Assembly: GCA_013200995.1 (NCBI GenBank)
Contig: CP053688.1
Location: 248,001-312,000 of the forward strand
Length of the DNA: 64,000 nucleotides
Reading direction: 5' to 3'
DNA from: Arthrobacter citreus
GTDB lineage: Bacteria > Bacillota > Bacilli > Bacillales > Bacillaceae_G
This document shows, in pieces, positions 8,543 to 18,432 of this stretch. Within the stretch, counting starts at the first letter, position 1. Each line of letters starts with the position of its first letter. Below the pieces are notes generated by a model. The model saw only the letters and a list, made by a program, of their open reading frames with translations, had not been told where the DNA came from and ran no database searches. Both the position numbers and the translations under genes were made by a program.

Positions 8543-9109
8543 ATGGAAAAAAAAGACATAAGAAATAATATGATGAAAAATTTGAAAAATATATCATCAT
8601 TGGACAGAGAGAAAAAGTCGAAGCAAATTATAGAAACATTAATTAGTACAAAACAATTAAAGGATGCAAACATAATTGCAACAACGATGCCGATGGAGCA
8701 CGAGATAAATACTAAGTATTTAATAGCTAATTGTTGGAATGAGAATAAATCGGTTGTTGTACCGAAATGTAATCACAAAACAAGAGAAATGGATTTTTAT
8801 AAAATCAGTTCGTTTGAAGATTTAAAAGAAGGCTATTTTGGTATACAGGAGCCGATTGAAGAAAATTGCGAAAAAATAGAAAAGGAACAGATTGATTTAG
8901 TAATTGTTCCTGGAGTAGCGTACACATTAAAAGGAGATCGATTAGGATATGGCGGCGGTTATTACGATCGGTACTTAGAAGACTATAATAAACCTCTTTT
9001 AGCTTTAGCGTATGATATTCAAATCGTTAATGAGCTACCATCAGAGAAACATGACATTAAAATACCTTTAATCATAACAGAATCAAAAATAATACAAGCT
9101 TTCCAATAA
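8543..9109 (+). CDS. yqgN: 5-formyltetrahydrofolate cyclo-ligase
   Basis: The enzyme converts 5-formyl-THF to 5,10-methenyl-THF using ATP, returning stored folate to one-carbon metabolism. The 188-residue protein shows the basic N-terminal RxxM-type helix, the substrate segment TMPMEHEINT, and the C-terminal signature VIVPGVAYTLKGDRLGYGGG with GGYYDRYL, which carries the Mg-ATP loop. TAGGAGG sits directly upstream. The position between rpmG and glcK matches B. subtilis yqgN. Confidence 0.93.
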   Translation: MEKKDIRNNMMKNLKNISSLDREKKSKQIIETLISTKQLKDANIIATTMPMEHEINTKYLIANCWNENKSVVVPKCNHKTREMDFYKISSFEDLKEGYFGIQEPIEENCEKIEKEQIDLVIVPGVAYTLKGDRLGYGGGYYDRYLEDYNKPLLALAYDIQIVNELPSEKHDIKIPLIITESKIIQAFQ

Positions 9110-9151
9110 GTGCATAAAGCGACACCTTTTGTTTAAAATAAATGATGAATT

Positions 9152-9186
9152 AAACCGATATTCCTTAAAGAAAATTGGTTTTTAAT
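9152..9186 (+). terminator. possible terminator after yqgN
   Basis: AAACCGATATTC pairs imperfectly with GAAAATTGGTTT, followed by a short T run. Weak compared with others in the window. Confidence 0.4.
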
Positions 9187-9202
9187 GTTTATTGTAACAG
9201 TT

Positions 9203-9220
9203 TTGTAAAATGTTTCACAA
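9203..9220 (+). promoter_or_regulatory. Rex-type operator of ldh
   Basis: TTGTAA-AATGTT-TCACAA is an 18-bp near-palindrome with one mismatch to the Rex consensus TTGTGA-N6-TCACAA. It lies 76 bp before the ldh start, upstream of TATAAT (9241-9246). Repression relieved by high NADH is inferred from known Rex control of Bacillus ldh. Confidence 0.7.
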
Positions 9221-9245
9221 ACTTTAAGCGGATATACATATATAA

Positions 9246-10244
<999 letters not shown>

Positions 10245-10255
10245 GCAGTACGAAA

Positions 10256-10286
10256 AAACCTCTTTCATTTTGAAAGAGGTCTTTTT
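10256..10286 (+). terminator. ldh terminator
   Basis: ACCTCTTTCA pairs with TGAAAGAGGT, followed by CTTTTT. Confidence 0.85.
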
Positions 10287-10382
10287 ATAGAAAAAGAAGA
10301 ATAATTTCATTACGTGTAATTTGAAAAAGATGCTGTCTTTTAATTTGTTATGATAACGATAACTGTTCAGAGGGAGGCTGTT

Positions 10383-11144
10383 TTGAAAAAAATAAATCGA
10401 AAGTTCGTCTGGTTGTTAATTGCTTTAATCACAATTGTTGGACTAGCTCTTTTTATTAAGAACCAAAATAGTATAAACAATGAACCAAAAAATCAAACAG
10501 CAAAACGTTCACCAGTGTTCCCAAATTATAATCATACGGCTATAGAAGCTGAGAATGGCTTACTAGAGGTCACAAATCCTAAATCAGATTTAGTATTAGT
10601 GAATAAAGAAAGAAAGCTTCCAGATGGATATGGACCTCCTGATTTAATTTATCCCATTGTTCCGTTACATGGTGTAAGTAAAGATAAAACTTTAATGAGA
10701 AAAGAAGCAGGTCATGCTTTAGAAAAATTATTTGAAAAAGCTGAATCAGCTGGTATTGAACTGACACCAGTTTCCGCATACCGTTCTTTTGAAAGACAAA
10801 AAAGCTTATATAATTATTATGTACAAATTCATGGAGAAGATTGGACACAATCCTTTAGTGCTGTTCCCGGTACAAGTGAACATCAAACTGGATTAGCAAT
10901 TGATGTATCGTCGCCTAACTTTGGAAATAAGCTAGAGCAGGGATTTGGAAAAACAAAGGAAGGTATATGGTTGGCCAAGCATGCACATGAATTTGGATTT
11001 GTCATTCGTTATCCAGAGGATAAGGTTGAAATGACAGGATATGACTATGAACCATGGCATATAAGATATGTAGGAGTCAAATACGCAACCTACCTTTATA
11101 AAAATAATTTAGTTTTAGAAGAGGTCATGAAATCAAATCATTAA
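10383..11144 (+). CDS. D-alanyl-D-alanine carboxypeptidase, VanY/M15B family
   Basis: The product is a zinc carboxypeptidase that trims the terminal D-alanine from peptidoglycan stem peptides outside the membrane. The 253-residue protein has one N-terminal hydrophobic segment (about residues 7-24), acting as signal or anchor, then a VanY domain with SAYRSFERQ, the zinc motif SEHQTGLAID (ligands H167 and D174) and EPWHIRYVG (catalytic E223, zinc ligand H226). The TTG start follows AGAGGGAGG at good spacing; the earlier ATG at 10350 has none. No vancomycin resistance genes are nearby, so a housekeeping role in wall maturation is likelier than resistance. Confidence 0.92.
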   Translation: MKKINRKFVWLLIALITIVGLALFIKNQNSINNEPKNQTAKRSPVFPNYNHTAIEAENGLLEVTNPKSDLVLVNKERKLPDGYGPPDLIYPIVPLHGVSKDKTLMRKEAGHALEKLFEKAESAGIELTPVSAYRSFERQKSLYNYYVQIHGEDWTQSFSAVPGTSEHQTGLAIDVSSPNFGNKLEQGFGKTKEGIWLAKHAHEFGFVIRYPEDKVEMTGYDYEPWHIRYVGVKYATYLYKNNLVLEEVMKSNH

Positions 11145-11248
11145 ATACTTAAATAATATATGATTGTTTGGTATTTCACATTGACGAGTAACTGTTTCCA
11201 ACTTATACTAATTACATATTTAGAAAGATTAAATAGTAGGAGTTAAAA

Positions 11249-11452
11249 ATGAAATCCGTATATGATATTCAACAATTTCTAAAGAATTATGGCACCTTTA
11301 TTTATACAGGTGATCGATTAGCAGACTTGATGTTAATGCAAGATGAGCTTAAAGAGTTATTTTTAGCAAATATTTTAGATATAAAAGATTTACAAGTGGC
11401 AACGTTGATCTTAAAAAAAGAGATGGATGTAATTAAAAATAAGACGGTTTGA
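11249..11452 (+). CDS. yqgQ: YqgQ family protein (DUF910)
   Basis: A 67-residue acidic, helical protein starting MKSVYDIQQFLKNYGTFIYTG, which matches the YqgQ family by sequence and by its fixed place just before glucokinase. The biochemical role is not established. AGTAGGAG precedes the ATG. A short hairpin with a nine-T run overlaps its stop, so part of the transcription may end before glcK. Confidence 0.88.
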   Translation: MKSVYDIQQFLKNYGTFIYTGDRLADLMLMQDELKELFLANILDIKDLQVATLILKKEMDVIKNKTV

Positions 11453-11470
11453 AGAAAATCGTTTTTTTTT
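11444..11470 (+). terminator. terminator/attenuator between yqgQ and glcK
   Basis: ACGGTTT (11444-11450) pairs with AAATCGT (11456-11462), one pair being G-T, followed by T9. Confidence 0.55.
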
Positions 11471-11514
11471 AGAATCGGATTGCAAGCGATTTCACAACGG
11501 AGGGAGAAGGCAAA

Positions 11515-12486
11515 ATGGATAAAATGATTGTAGGCGTAGATTTAGGTGGGACAAGTATTAAATTGGCATTGTTAACAAATAACGGGGAATTCATAGATAA
11601 ATGGGAAGTGCCGACTGATAAATCAGATAGTGGTAAGCATATTCCAAGAACAATAACAATTGCGATTGAAGAAAAGCTAAACCAAATGAATAAAACAAAA
11701 GAAGATATAGCTGGAATCGGTATTGGTGCACCAGGTTCAGTTCGCCTTGAAGATGGATTAATATTTGCAGCAGTAAATTTAGGGTGGGTTAATTTTCCTT
11801 TAAAAGAAATCTTAGAAAAGGAATCTGGTATTCCCGTAATTGTTGATAATGATGCAAATATAGCTGCTGTTGGGGAAATGTGGAAGGGTGCTGGAAACGG
11901 CGCTAAAGACGTCGTAATGGTGACGCTAGGAACAGGTGTCGGCGGTGGCGTAATTGTAAATGGAGATGTAGCACACGGAATTAGTGGATCTGCAGGTGAA
12001 ATTGGTCATATAACTGTTCAACTTGAAGATGGAGTACTTTGTAATTGTGGTAAAAGGGGTTGTTTAGAAACAATTTCTTCAGCTACTGGTATTGCAAGAA
12101 TTGCAAACGAAAAATTACAAAATACGACAAAAGAGACAGTTTTAAAAGAAATTGCAAATGGGTCCCTGGTTACAACTAAGGATGTATTTGAAGCTTATTC
12201 AAAAGGTGATGAAGTCGCAGAAGAAATTGTTAATCATGTAATGAGATATCTTGCTCTAGTCTTAGCTGGAGTAGGGAATACATTAAATCCAGAAAATATT
12301 ATTATTGGCGGCGGAGTGTCAAATGCAGGAGAATTGTTATTGAAACCATTAAAAAGATATTTTGACGAATTTGCATTTACGACAGTTCGTGATTCGACAA
12401 AACTTTCAATTGCTAAATTAGGTAACGATGCAGGAGCAATTGGTGCAGCATATTTGGTGAAAAAGTTTATTACTAATGAAATTTAA
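11515..12486 (+). CDS. glcK: Glucokinase, ROK family
   Basis: The enzyme phosphorylates glucose to glucose 6-phosphate with ATP in the cytoplasm. The 323-residue protein has the N-terminal phosphate loop GVDLGGTSIKLAL, the catalytic aspartate in DNDANIAAVGE, LGTGVGGGVI, the glucose-binding EIGH, and the ROK zinc motif CNCGKRGCLE. GGAGGGAG precedes the ATG. The yqgQ-glcK pair is conserved in bacilli. Confidence 0.96.
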   Translation: MDKMIVGVDLGGTSIKLALLTNNGEFIDKWEVPTDKSDSGKHIPRTITIAIEEKLNQMNKTKEDIAGIGIGAPGSVRLEDGLIFAAVNLGWVNFPLKEILEKESGIPVIVDNDANIAAVGEMWKGAGNGAKDVVMVTLGTGVGGGVIVNGDVAHGISGSAGEIGHITVQLEDGVLCNCGKRGCLETISSATGIARIANEKLQNTTKETVLKEIANGSLVTTKDVFEAYSKGDEVAEEIVNHVMRYLALVLAGVGNTLNPENIIIGGGVSNAGELLLKPLKRYFDEFAFTTVRDSTKLSIAKLGNDAGAIGAAYLVKKFITNEI

Positions 12487-12560
12487 CTTAAATTTAAGGT
12501 GCTTCTAATTGAAGTACCTTATTATGTTTATTGTATTGAATTGAAAAAAAAATTAGTTAT

Positions 12561-12684
12561 TTGACGACAGAACCAGTTTATGATAAATTGAATGACGTTA
12601 GAAAAAAACCTAGAGGTTACGTCAAATGATTTCTTACAATAATTCATACGATAAATACAATTAGTAGCTAATGATTGTATGAAT
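12561..12684 (+). promoter_or_regulatory. ltaS promoter and structured leader
   Basis: TTGACG (12561-12566), 17 bp, then TAAATT (12584-12589) preceded by TG form an extended -10 promoter. A transcript from here would start near 12596 and fold: TGACGT (12593) and AACC pair with GGTT-ACGTCA (12615-12624) with an eight-base bulge. Further on ATTCATAC (12642-12649) pairs with GTATGAAT (12676-12683). The leader to ltaS is about 190 nt. A weaker hairpin AAGGTGCTTC/GAAGTACCTT near 12497-12523 may end glcK transcription. Confidence 0.45.
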
Positions 12685-12787
12685 CATTTAAAAAATTCTT
12701 GGTAATAAATACCAATTAAATAGATATGTGAAACGCCAAACATTGTTTATAATAGATTAATAGTCTTAACAAGAGGAGGAACAGAAT

Positions 12788-14680
12788 ATGTGGAAAAAGT
12801 TTATCAAAAACTTTGGTTTCCCGTTACTTGCTGTATTCCTTTTATGGATTAAAGCAACTTTACTAAGCCAATTTTATTTTGATTTAGAAATTGAAAATTC
12901 AATGCAAGAATTTATCTTGATAATTGCACCTATATCTTCATTATTAATTTTTATCGGTATAAGTCTTTTTGCAAAAGGTCCAAAGAGAAATAGAGCAGTT
13001 ATTTGGATTAGTGCAATTATGTCATTCATTTTAATTGGTGACACAGCGTATTATTCGTTTTTCGATGATTTCGTTACAATCCCAGTTTTATTTATGACGC
13101 GCAACTTCGGTGATTTAGGATCAAGTGTTAAAGCAATGATTAGTTATAAAACATTCTTTGCTTTTTCTGATATTTATATTCTAATTATCGCTAATCTTAT
13201 TTGGGGTAAAAAATTCTTTACTACAGGTAACATCAAAGCTAAAGCAAGAACTGCTTATTTCTTAGGAGCTGTAGCTATTTTCTTAGTAAACCTTGGACTT
13301 GCTGAAACTGAGCGTCCTCAATTATTAACACGTTCATTCGATAGAGAATACATTGTTAAATTCTTAGGTTTATACAACTATCATTTATATGATATGGTTA
13401 TTCAATCAAAAACAACTGCTCAAAAAGCAATGGCTGATGACAGTCAATTAGCTGGTATTGAAAACTTTATTCGTGCGAACGATACAGGTGTAAATGCACA
13501 ATTACACGGTAAGTATAAAGGTAAAAACGTTGTTGTAGTTTCATTAGAATCATTACAAAATTTCGTAATTGGACGAAAAGTTGATGGTAAAGAAATTACA
13601 CCATTCTTAAATAAATTTACAAAAGAAAGTTATTACTTTGATAATTTCTACCACCAAACTGGTCAAGGTAAAACTTCTGATGCTGAATTCCTAGTTGATA
13701 ATAGTTTATTCCCATTAGATCGCGGAGCTGTATACTTTACTAACAGTAGTAATACGTTTACTGCTACTCCAGCTATCCTTAAAAAGGATCAAGGCTATTA
13801 TACTTCTGTAATGCATTCAAATAATAAATCGTTCTGGAACCGTGATATGATGTATCCAAGTCTAGGTTACGATCGTTATTATAATGAAGCTGACTTTAAA
13901 GTATCTGCAGCTACTTCAATTGGCTGGGGTCTGAAAGATAAATATTTTGTTGAGCAATCTGTAGAAAAAATGGCTGCTGAACCTAAACCGTTCTACAACC
14001 GTATGATTACATTAACAAATCACTATCCGTTTGAGTTAGATGATAAAGATTTAATGATTCCTCGTTTAAAAACAGGTGACCAAACTGTTGATAATTATGT
14101 AACAACAGTTCGTTATTTAGATGAATCAATCAAACATTTCATTGAAGAAATGAAAGCAAAAGGTTTATATGATAATACGATTATTGTTATGTATGGTGAC
14201 CACTATGGTATTTCTGAAAACCATAATCGTGCAATGAGTGAAGTTTTAGGACAAGATATCACTCCTGCTGAACATGTTAAATTACAACAAGTACCTTTCT
14301 TTATCCACTTACCTGGACAAACTAAAGGTAAAACAATGCATGAAGTAGCAGGTCAAATTGACATCAAGCCTACAATCTTAAACTTATTAGGTGAAGATCC
14401 AAATAAAACATCTATCAACTTTGGTAATGATTTATTCTCTCCAAAACACAAAGATTTCGTAGTCTTCCGTGATGGTACAATTGTTACTGATAAGTATATT
14501 TATACTGGTGAGAAGATGTATGATCCAAAAACTGGTGAAGAATTAAAAGGTCAAAAACCACCTAAAGAAGATTTAGCAAAAGCAAATAAATCACTTGAGT
14601 ACTCAAACTCAATCATTTATAAAGATTTACTACGTTTCTACCAAATCAAATATGATAAAGGTGAAACGAAGTTTGAATAA
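12788..14680 (+). CDS. ltaS: Lipoteichoic acid synthase
   Basis: The enzyme polymerises glycerol phosphate from phosphatidylglycerol onto a glycolipid anchor outside the membrane. The 630-residue protein has five N-terminal transmembrane segments (to about residue 180) and an extracellular sulfatase-fold domain. That domain shows SLESLQNF with a metal-ligand glutamate, the nucleophile T296 in TGQGKTSDAE, and YGDHYGISENHN with the Asp-His metal pair. AGAGGAGGAACAG precedes the ATG. Bacilli often have several LtaS paralogues, so this may be one of a set (LtaS, YfnI, YqgS); the position after glcK matches B. subtilis yqgS. Confidence 0.93.
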   Translation: MWKKFIKNFGFPLLAVFLLWIKATLLSQFYFDLEIENSMQEFILIIAPISSLLIFIGISLFAKGPKRNRAVIWISAIMSFILIGDTAYYSFFDDFVTIPVLFMTRNFGDLGSSVKAMISYKTFFAFSDIYILIIANLIWGKKFFTTGNIKAKARTAYFLGAVAIFLVNLGLAETERPQLLTRSFDREYIVKFLGLYNYHLYDMVIQSKTTAQKAMADDSQLAGIENFIRANDTGVNAQLHGKYKGKNVVVVSLESLQNFVIGRKVDGKEITPFLNKFTKESYYFDNFYHQTGQGKTSDAEFLVDNSLFPLDRGAVYFTNSSNTFTATPAILKKDQGYYTSVMHSNNKSFWNRDMMYPSLGYDRYYNEADFKVSAATSIGWGLKDKYFVEQSVEKMAAEPKPFYNRMITLTNHYPFELDDKDLMIPRLKTGDQTVDNYVTTVRYLDESIKHFIEEMKAKGLYDNTIIVMYGDHYGISENHNRAMSEVLGQDITPAEHVKLQQVPFFIHLPGQTKGKTMHEVAGQIDIKPTILNLLGEDPNKTSINFGNDLFSPKHKDFVVFRDGTIVTDKYIYTGEKMYDPKTGEELKGQKPPKEDLAKANKSLEYSNSIIYKDLLRFYQIKYDKGETKFE

Positions 14681-14685
14681 CGATA

Positions 14686-14716
14686 AAAAGCACTTCCTTT
14701 AAGGGAGTGCTTTTCT
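14686..14716 (+). terminator. ltaS terminator
   Basis: AAAAGCACTTCC pairs with GGGAGTGCTTTT around TTTAA. Confidence 0.87.
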
Positions 14717-14767
14717 TTATTTTTACTTCATACAATTAATTAGATAAATTTATATGAGGTGAAAATA

Positions 14768-15706
14768 TTGAATAATAGTAATCGACCCTATGTCTTCTAT
14801 CCAAGAAGATATGATTTTAATGAACTGACTAATGATATCAGCTTATTAGTTGAAAAATTTCCTTTTCTTCGTGTGAATACAATCGGTTATAGTGTTTTGA
14901 ACAAACCTATTTACGAAATTGAGATTGGCAATGGTCCGAGAAAGATTCATTGGAATGGTTCATTTCATGCAAATGAATGGATTACAACCTGTGTCATAAT
15001 GAAGATGGTTGTTTGGTTATGTAACACGGTAGCAATGGAGGATTTACCCTTCCATCAAGAGCTATTGACCTTATTTAATCAAAATACATTATCGGTTGTA
15101 CCAATGGTTAATCCTGATGGAGTAAATTTAGTTTTAAATGAAGTTGTTGATTATAAAGAATTTATGGATTTTGTTAATCAAATAAACAATGGAAATGATG
15201 GTTTTACTGGGTGGAAAGCGAATATTAGGGGTGTTGATTTAAATAATCAATTTCCGGCAAATTGGGAGGTTGAAAAAGAAAGAAAGAAGCAAAAAACATA
15301 CGCTCCAAGAGATTATCCAGGAGATGCGCCATTAACTGAACCAGAAGCAATTGCAATGAGCAATTTGGCGATTGAAAAGCAGTTTGATCTATTATTAGCA
15401 CTCCATACACAAGGGAAGGAATTCTATTGGGGCTATGGACAGCTTGAGCCGGCAATTTCGGAGGTTTATGCTAATTATTTTGCGAGTGTGAGTCCATATA
15501 AGTCTGTAAAAACGATTGATAGCCACGCAGGTTATAAAGATTGGTATATACAAGAATTTAGGAAACCTGGATTTACATTGGAATTAGGTAAAGGAATTAA
15601 CCCATTGCCACTTTCTATGTTTGAATCCATTTTTTCAGAAACGTTTCCAATCCTATTAGGATCATTATTTAATTTAGAAAATTACACCAACCAAACTTTA
15701 AAATAA
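14768..15706 (+). CDS. yqgT: M14 zinc carboxypeptidase, gamma-glutamyl-diamino acid endopeptidase-like
   Basis: The protein is a metallopeptidase of the carboxypeptidase A type, likely acting on gamma-D-glutamyl-meso-diaminopimelate peptides of the cell wall. Zinc ligands are seen in SFHANEW (HxxE) and LALHTQG, and the catalytic glutamate in FTLELGKG near the C terminus. The TTG start (14768) follows GAGGTGA at 5 bases; the GTG at 14759 overlaps that site. At 312 residues it lacks the LysM wall-binding repeats seen in related endopeptidases. There is no signal peptide, so substrate could be recycled muropeptides in the cytoplasm. Confidence 0.85.
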   Translation: MNNSNRPYVFYPRRYDFNELTNDISLLVEKFPFLRVNTIGYSVLNKPIYEIEIGNGPRKIHWNGSFHANEWITTCVIMKMVVWLCNTVAMEDLPFHQELLTLFNQNTLSVVPMVNPDGVNLVLNEVVDYKEFMDFVNQINNGNDGFTGWKANIRGVDLNNQFPANWEVEKERKKQKTYAPRDYPGDAPLTEPEAIAMSNLAIEKQFDLLLALHTQGKEFYWGYGQLEPAISEVYANYFASVSPYKSVKTIDSHAGYKDWYIQEFRKPGFTLELGKGINPLPLSMFESIFSETFPILLGSLFNLENYTNQTLK

Positions 15707-15738
15707 AAAAGCTGACAATTTAATGTCAGCTTTTTTAT
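15705..15738. terminator. bidirectional terminator between yqgT and yqgW
   Basis: AAAAAAGCTGACA (15705-15717) pairs with TGTCAGCTTTTTT, serving the convergent genes on both sides. Confidence 0.85.
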
Positions 15739-15791
15739 TTTAAGTAACATGTTTCTATGTAGAAATTAGTACGCTACATAAAGAATAAATT

Positions 15792-15968
15792 TTATAAGTG
15801 CGCTGGTGGATATCCGTTATGTAAAATTGTCATAATGGCAAACCAACCAAATAAAACTAAAGTAGCTCCAGACCAAAAAATGGCTAATAAGTTCTTCTTT
15901 TTAATTGATCCTAAAAAAGCTGGAACACTTAGAATAGCTACTAGTATAAAAATAATAACTGTACCCAT
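15792..15968 (-). CDS. yqgW: DUF2759 small membrane protein (YqgW-like)
   Basis: A 58-residue protein with two transmembrane helices (MGTVIIFILVAILSVPAFLG and the stretch around LLAIFWSGATLVLFGWFAI). AGGGGG lies six bases before the ATG at 15968, which makes the longer upstream reading unlikely. Size, topology and position between yqgT and yqgX fit YqgW. The function is unknown. Confidence 0.8.
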   Translation of the reverse strand: MGTVIIFILVAILSVPAFLGSIKKKNLLAIFWSGATLVLFGWFAIMTILHNGYPPAHL

Positions 15969-16126
15969 TGTAAACCCCCTATAAATTTCTTCAAGCAACC
16001 CCTGTTTGCTATCACATCATTATTATTGTAAAACTTTTATGAACAATTGTCTATTTGAAATTAAATGCTAAAACAAAATTATGATATAGTATTATATAGA
16101 TTAAATAAAGAAAGCAGGATATGAAT

Positions 16127-16753
16127 ATGAATGTTTTTCAATTACCGTTAGGTCCTTTACAAACTAATTGCTATATCATAAGTAATGATATGAAAGAAGC
16201 AGTAATCTTTGATCCAGGCGAAGATGCTGATGTAATCTTTAATAAAATTGAAGAAAATGGATTAAAACCATTAGCAATTCTTTTAACGCATGCTCATTTT
16301 GACCATATTGGGGCTGTTGACGATGTGCGTGATGAGTATAATATACCCGTTTACATCCATAAATATGAAGCAGATTGGTTAACTGACGGTCAAAAAAATG
16401 GTTCTGAATTATTTATGAGAAATCAATCCATTTTTGCTAGGGAAGCAGATCACCTAATTGAAAAAGAAGGTAAAATGGAAATCGGTCATTTCTTATTTTC
16501 AATTTTTGAAACTCCAGGCCACTCACCAGGAAGTGTTTCATTTTATTGTAAAGAAATCAAAACAGTCTTTTCTGGAGATGCATTATTTGAAGGCAGTATT
16601 GGCCGTACAGATTTACCAGGTGGAGACCACGACCAACTAATTAGAAGTATAAAAGGTAAGCTTCTATCTTTACCAGATGATGTAGTTGTATGCAGTGGTC
16701 ATGGTGATACTACAACAATTGGTGACGAGAAAAGGTATAATCCATTTCTTTAA
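16127..16753 (+). CDS. yqgX: MBL-fold metallohydrolase, glyoxalase II-like
   Basis: The 208-residue protein has the metallo-beta-lactamase motif THAHFDHIG, then FETPGHSPGSVSFY, FSGDALFEGSIGRTD and a C-terminal SGHGDTT histidine, together supplying a dinuclear metal site. The domain layout is that of short glyoxalase II-like hydrolases such as YqgX; substrate is unproven. AGGA precedes the second ATG (16127) at seven bases, so that start is preferred over 16121. It ends ten bases before the methyltransferase gene and is probably co-transcribed with it. Confidence 0.88.
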   Translation: MNVFQLPLGPLQTNCYIISNDMKEAVIFDPGEDADVIFNKIEENGLKPLAILLTHAHFDHIGAVDDVRDEYNIPVYIHKYEADWLTDGQKNGSELFMRNQSIFAREADHLIEKEGKMEIGHFLFSIFETPGHSPGSVSFYCKEIKTVFSGDALFEGSIGRTDLPGGDHDQLIRSIKGKLLSLPDDVVVCSGHGDTTTIGDEKRYNPFL

Positions 16754-16762
16754 GGTGAAATG

Positions 16763-17893
16763 ATGAAAAACTTAATTTTAAACGCAATAAATAATAGTGA
16801 AGATCGTTTTATTACATACGAACAATTTATTTCATTAGTTCTTTATAATCCAGAAAAAGGTTATTATCAAATGGCTAATGAAAAAATTGGTCGAAAAGGT
16901 GATTTTTATACTTCAAGCTCAGTTGGTTTAATATATGGAGAAGTAATTGCAGCCACCTTTTGTCGATTTGTTAAGACTAATCTAATTGAACCTTTTTTTG
17001 TTGAAGTTGGCGGTGGAAACGGTAGATTTGCCTCATCCTTTCTTTCGTATTGTAAAGAAAATGAGCCAGAAATTTATAATCGATTAACTTACTATATAAT
17101 TGATGCAAGTAAATATCATCGGAAATTACAACAAGACCTATTGGAAAACCATTTGAGTTGTAACTATTTCTCAAATATAGAAGAGATTGAACAAATCAAT
17201 AACGGTATGATATTCTCAAACGAATTGTTTGACGCTTTACCAGTACGAGTAGTGGAATTCAAACATAACGAGTGGCAAGAGGTTGTAATTACTCTTGATG
17301 AGCAAAATAATCTAAGAGAAAATCTTGTTAATATAAAAGATCCAGTAATAATCGATTTTCTAATAAGAAATCATTTTGATGGTAAAAATGGTCAAAGAGT
17401 TGAAATTCCAGTTGGAATGGAAAAATTATATGACCTTTTACAATCAAAACTTAATTATGGAATCATATTAACTGTTGATTATGGATTTACTAGAGAAGAA
17501 TGGGATGCACCCCAACGAATTAAAGGAAGTTTGCGTGGTTATTCAAAACATGAAATGAAAACAAATTTATTTGAGAACTTAGGTACAATGGACATAACTA
17601 CACATATACACTGGGATGAATTAAAGAATTTTGGAACGATAAATAATATTGAAAACCTATACTTTTCTAGTCAAAGAGAGGCTTTATTAGATTTTGGAGT
17701 CTTAAATTGGCTCATTCCTCATGCTCAATCAAATCCATTTTCGAGTGAGTATAAACAAAATAGGGCAGTCCAATCACTGATTATGCCTGGTGGGATAAGC
17801 GATTCGTTTCAAGTCTTGTTACAAACAAAGGGAATGTCAAAAATTGATCAATCTAAGTTGAATGAGTTAATTTCATTAAATGAATATAAATAA
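16763..17893 (+). CDS. SAM-dependent methyltransferase, MidA/NDUFAF7 family
   Basis: The 376-residue protein carries the N-terminal GYYQ...GRKGDFYTSSSVG segment and the SAM-binding loop FVEVGGGNGRFA typical of the MidA (COG1565) family, and later FSNELFDALPV and ILTVDYGF motifs. Mitochondrial members dimethylate an arginine of a complex I subunit; the bacterial substrate is unknown. AGGTG lies five bases before the ATG at 16763; an ATG three bases earlier is too close. It overlaps the yqgX transcription unit and ends at a terminator shared with yqgY. Confidence 0.85.
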   Translation: MKNLILNAINNSEDRFITYEQFISLVLYNPEKGYYQMANEKIGRKGDFYTSSSVGLIYGEVIAATFCRFVKTNLIEPFFVEVGGGNGRFASSFLSYCKENEPEIYNRLTYYIIDASKYHRKLQQDLLENHLSCNYFSNIEEIEQINNGMIFSNELFDALPVRVVEFKHNEWQEVVITLDEQNNLRENLVNIKDPVIIDFLIRNHFDGKNGQRVEIPVGMEKLYDLLQSKLNYGIILTVDYGFTREEWDAPQRIKGSLRGYSKHEMKTNLFENLGTMDITTHIHWDELKNFGTINNIENLYFSSQREALLDFGVLNWLIPHAQSNPFSSEYKQNRAVQSLIMPGGISDSFQVLLQTKGMSKIDQSKLNELISLNEYK

Positions 17894-17895
17894 AA

Positions 17896-17922
17896 AAACC
17901 AGTCATATGACTGGTTTTCTTA
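17896..17922. terminator. bidirectional terminator
   Basis: AACCAGTCAT pairs with ATGACTGGTT as an almost loopless palindrome flanked by A and T runs, between convergent genes. Confidence 0.8.
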
Positions 17923-18165
17923 TTATTCACTAAAGCTTGGTACTAATAAGAAAGTACTATAATATGTAAATCCAATAAAGAACACAGTTAAGTATGCGCC
18001 AAAGATATAGATGTACATACGCTCAGAAAGCTTCAGAGAGCCTAATACAAAGAAAAATGCTGTTTGACATGCGAAAATAAGTGCTGCTGCTGACATATGT
18101 CCAACAAAGAACATTACTGTAAATATTGCTGTCCAGAATCCTAGAACGCGGAACATGCGATCCAT
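17923..18165 (-). CDS. yqgY: DUF2626 membrane protein (YqgY-like)
   Basis: An 80-residue protein with three hydrophobic helices, starting MDRMFRVLGFWTAIFTVMFF. GGGGGGA lies seven bases before the ATG at 18165, so the five extra residues of the longer frame are discarded. Length and place just upstream of comGA on the other strand match YqgY. The function is unknown. Confidence 0.82.
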   Translation of the reverse strand: MDRMFRVLGFWTAIFTVMFFVGHMSAAALIFACQTAFFFVLGSLKLSERMYIYIFGAYLTVFFIGFTYYSTFLLVPSFSE

Positions 18166-18419
18166 TCTAAATCCCCCCATAAAAAATTTCTACCCATTCA
18201 TTATTATAAAATAAGAAAGTTACAATTGTAAACAATGTATTAATACAATTCTAAATTGATACAAAGATAATGAATGTAGCTTATCCATTATTATTTTTCT
18301 TAATTTGATATTTTCTATACATTGCTTTAAAAATCATCATATTATTTTTCAATTAATTTTTGAATTTCAAGTCCATTATTTTAATTAATTAACCTTTAGT
18401 TTGTATGAAAATTTTGATG

Positions 18420-18432
18420 AAAACTAAGTTTT
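18420..18432 (+). promoter_or_regulatory. Candidate ComK AT-box upstream of comGA
   Basis: AAAA-CTAAG-TTTT is an exact AAAA-N5-TTTT half-box, 84 bp before the comGA start. ComK normally binds two such boxes; the nearest second one (AAAT-ACATA-ATTT, 18439-18451) is imperfect and oddly spaced. Given the AT content, a chance match is possible. The rest of the 350-bp intergenic region shows nothing else. Confidence 0.4.

Noticed and set aside
14759..14767. GTG at 14759 as start of the M14 peptidase
   Set aside because: It overlaps the GAGGTGA ribosome binding site; the TTG at 14768 is correctly spaced.
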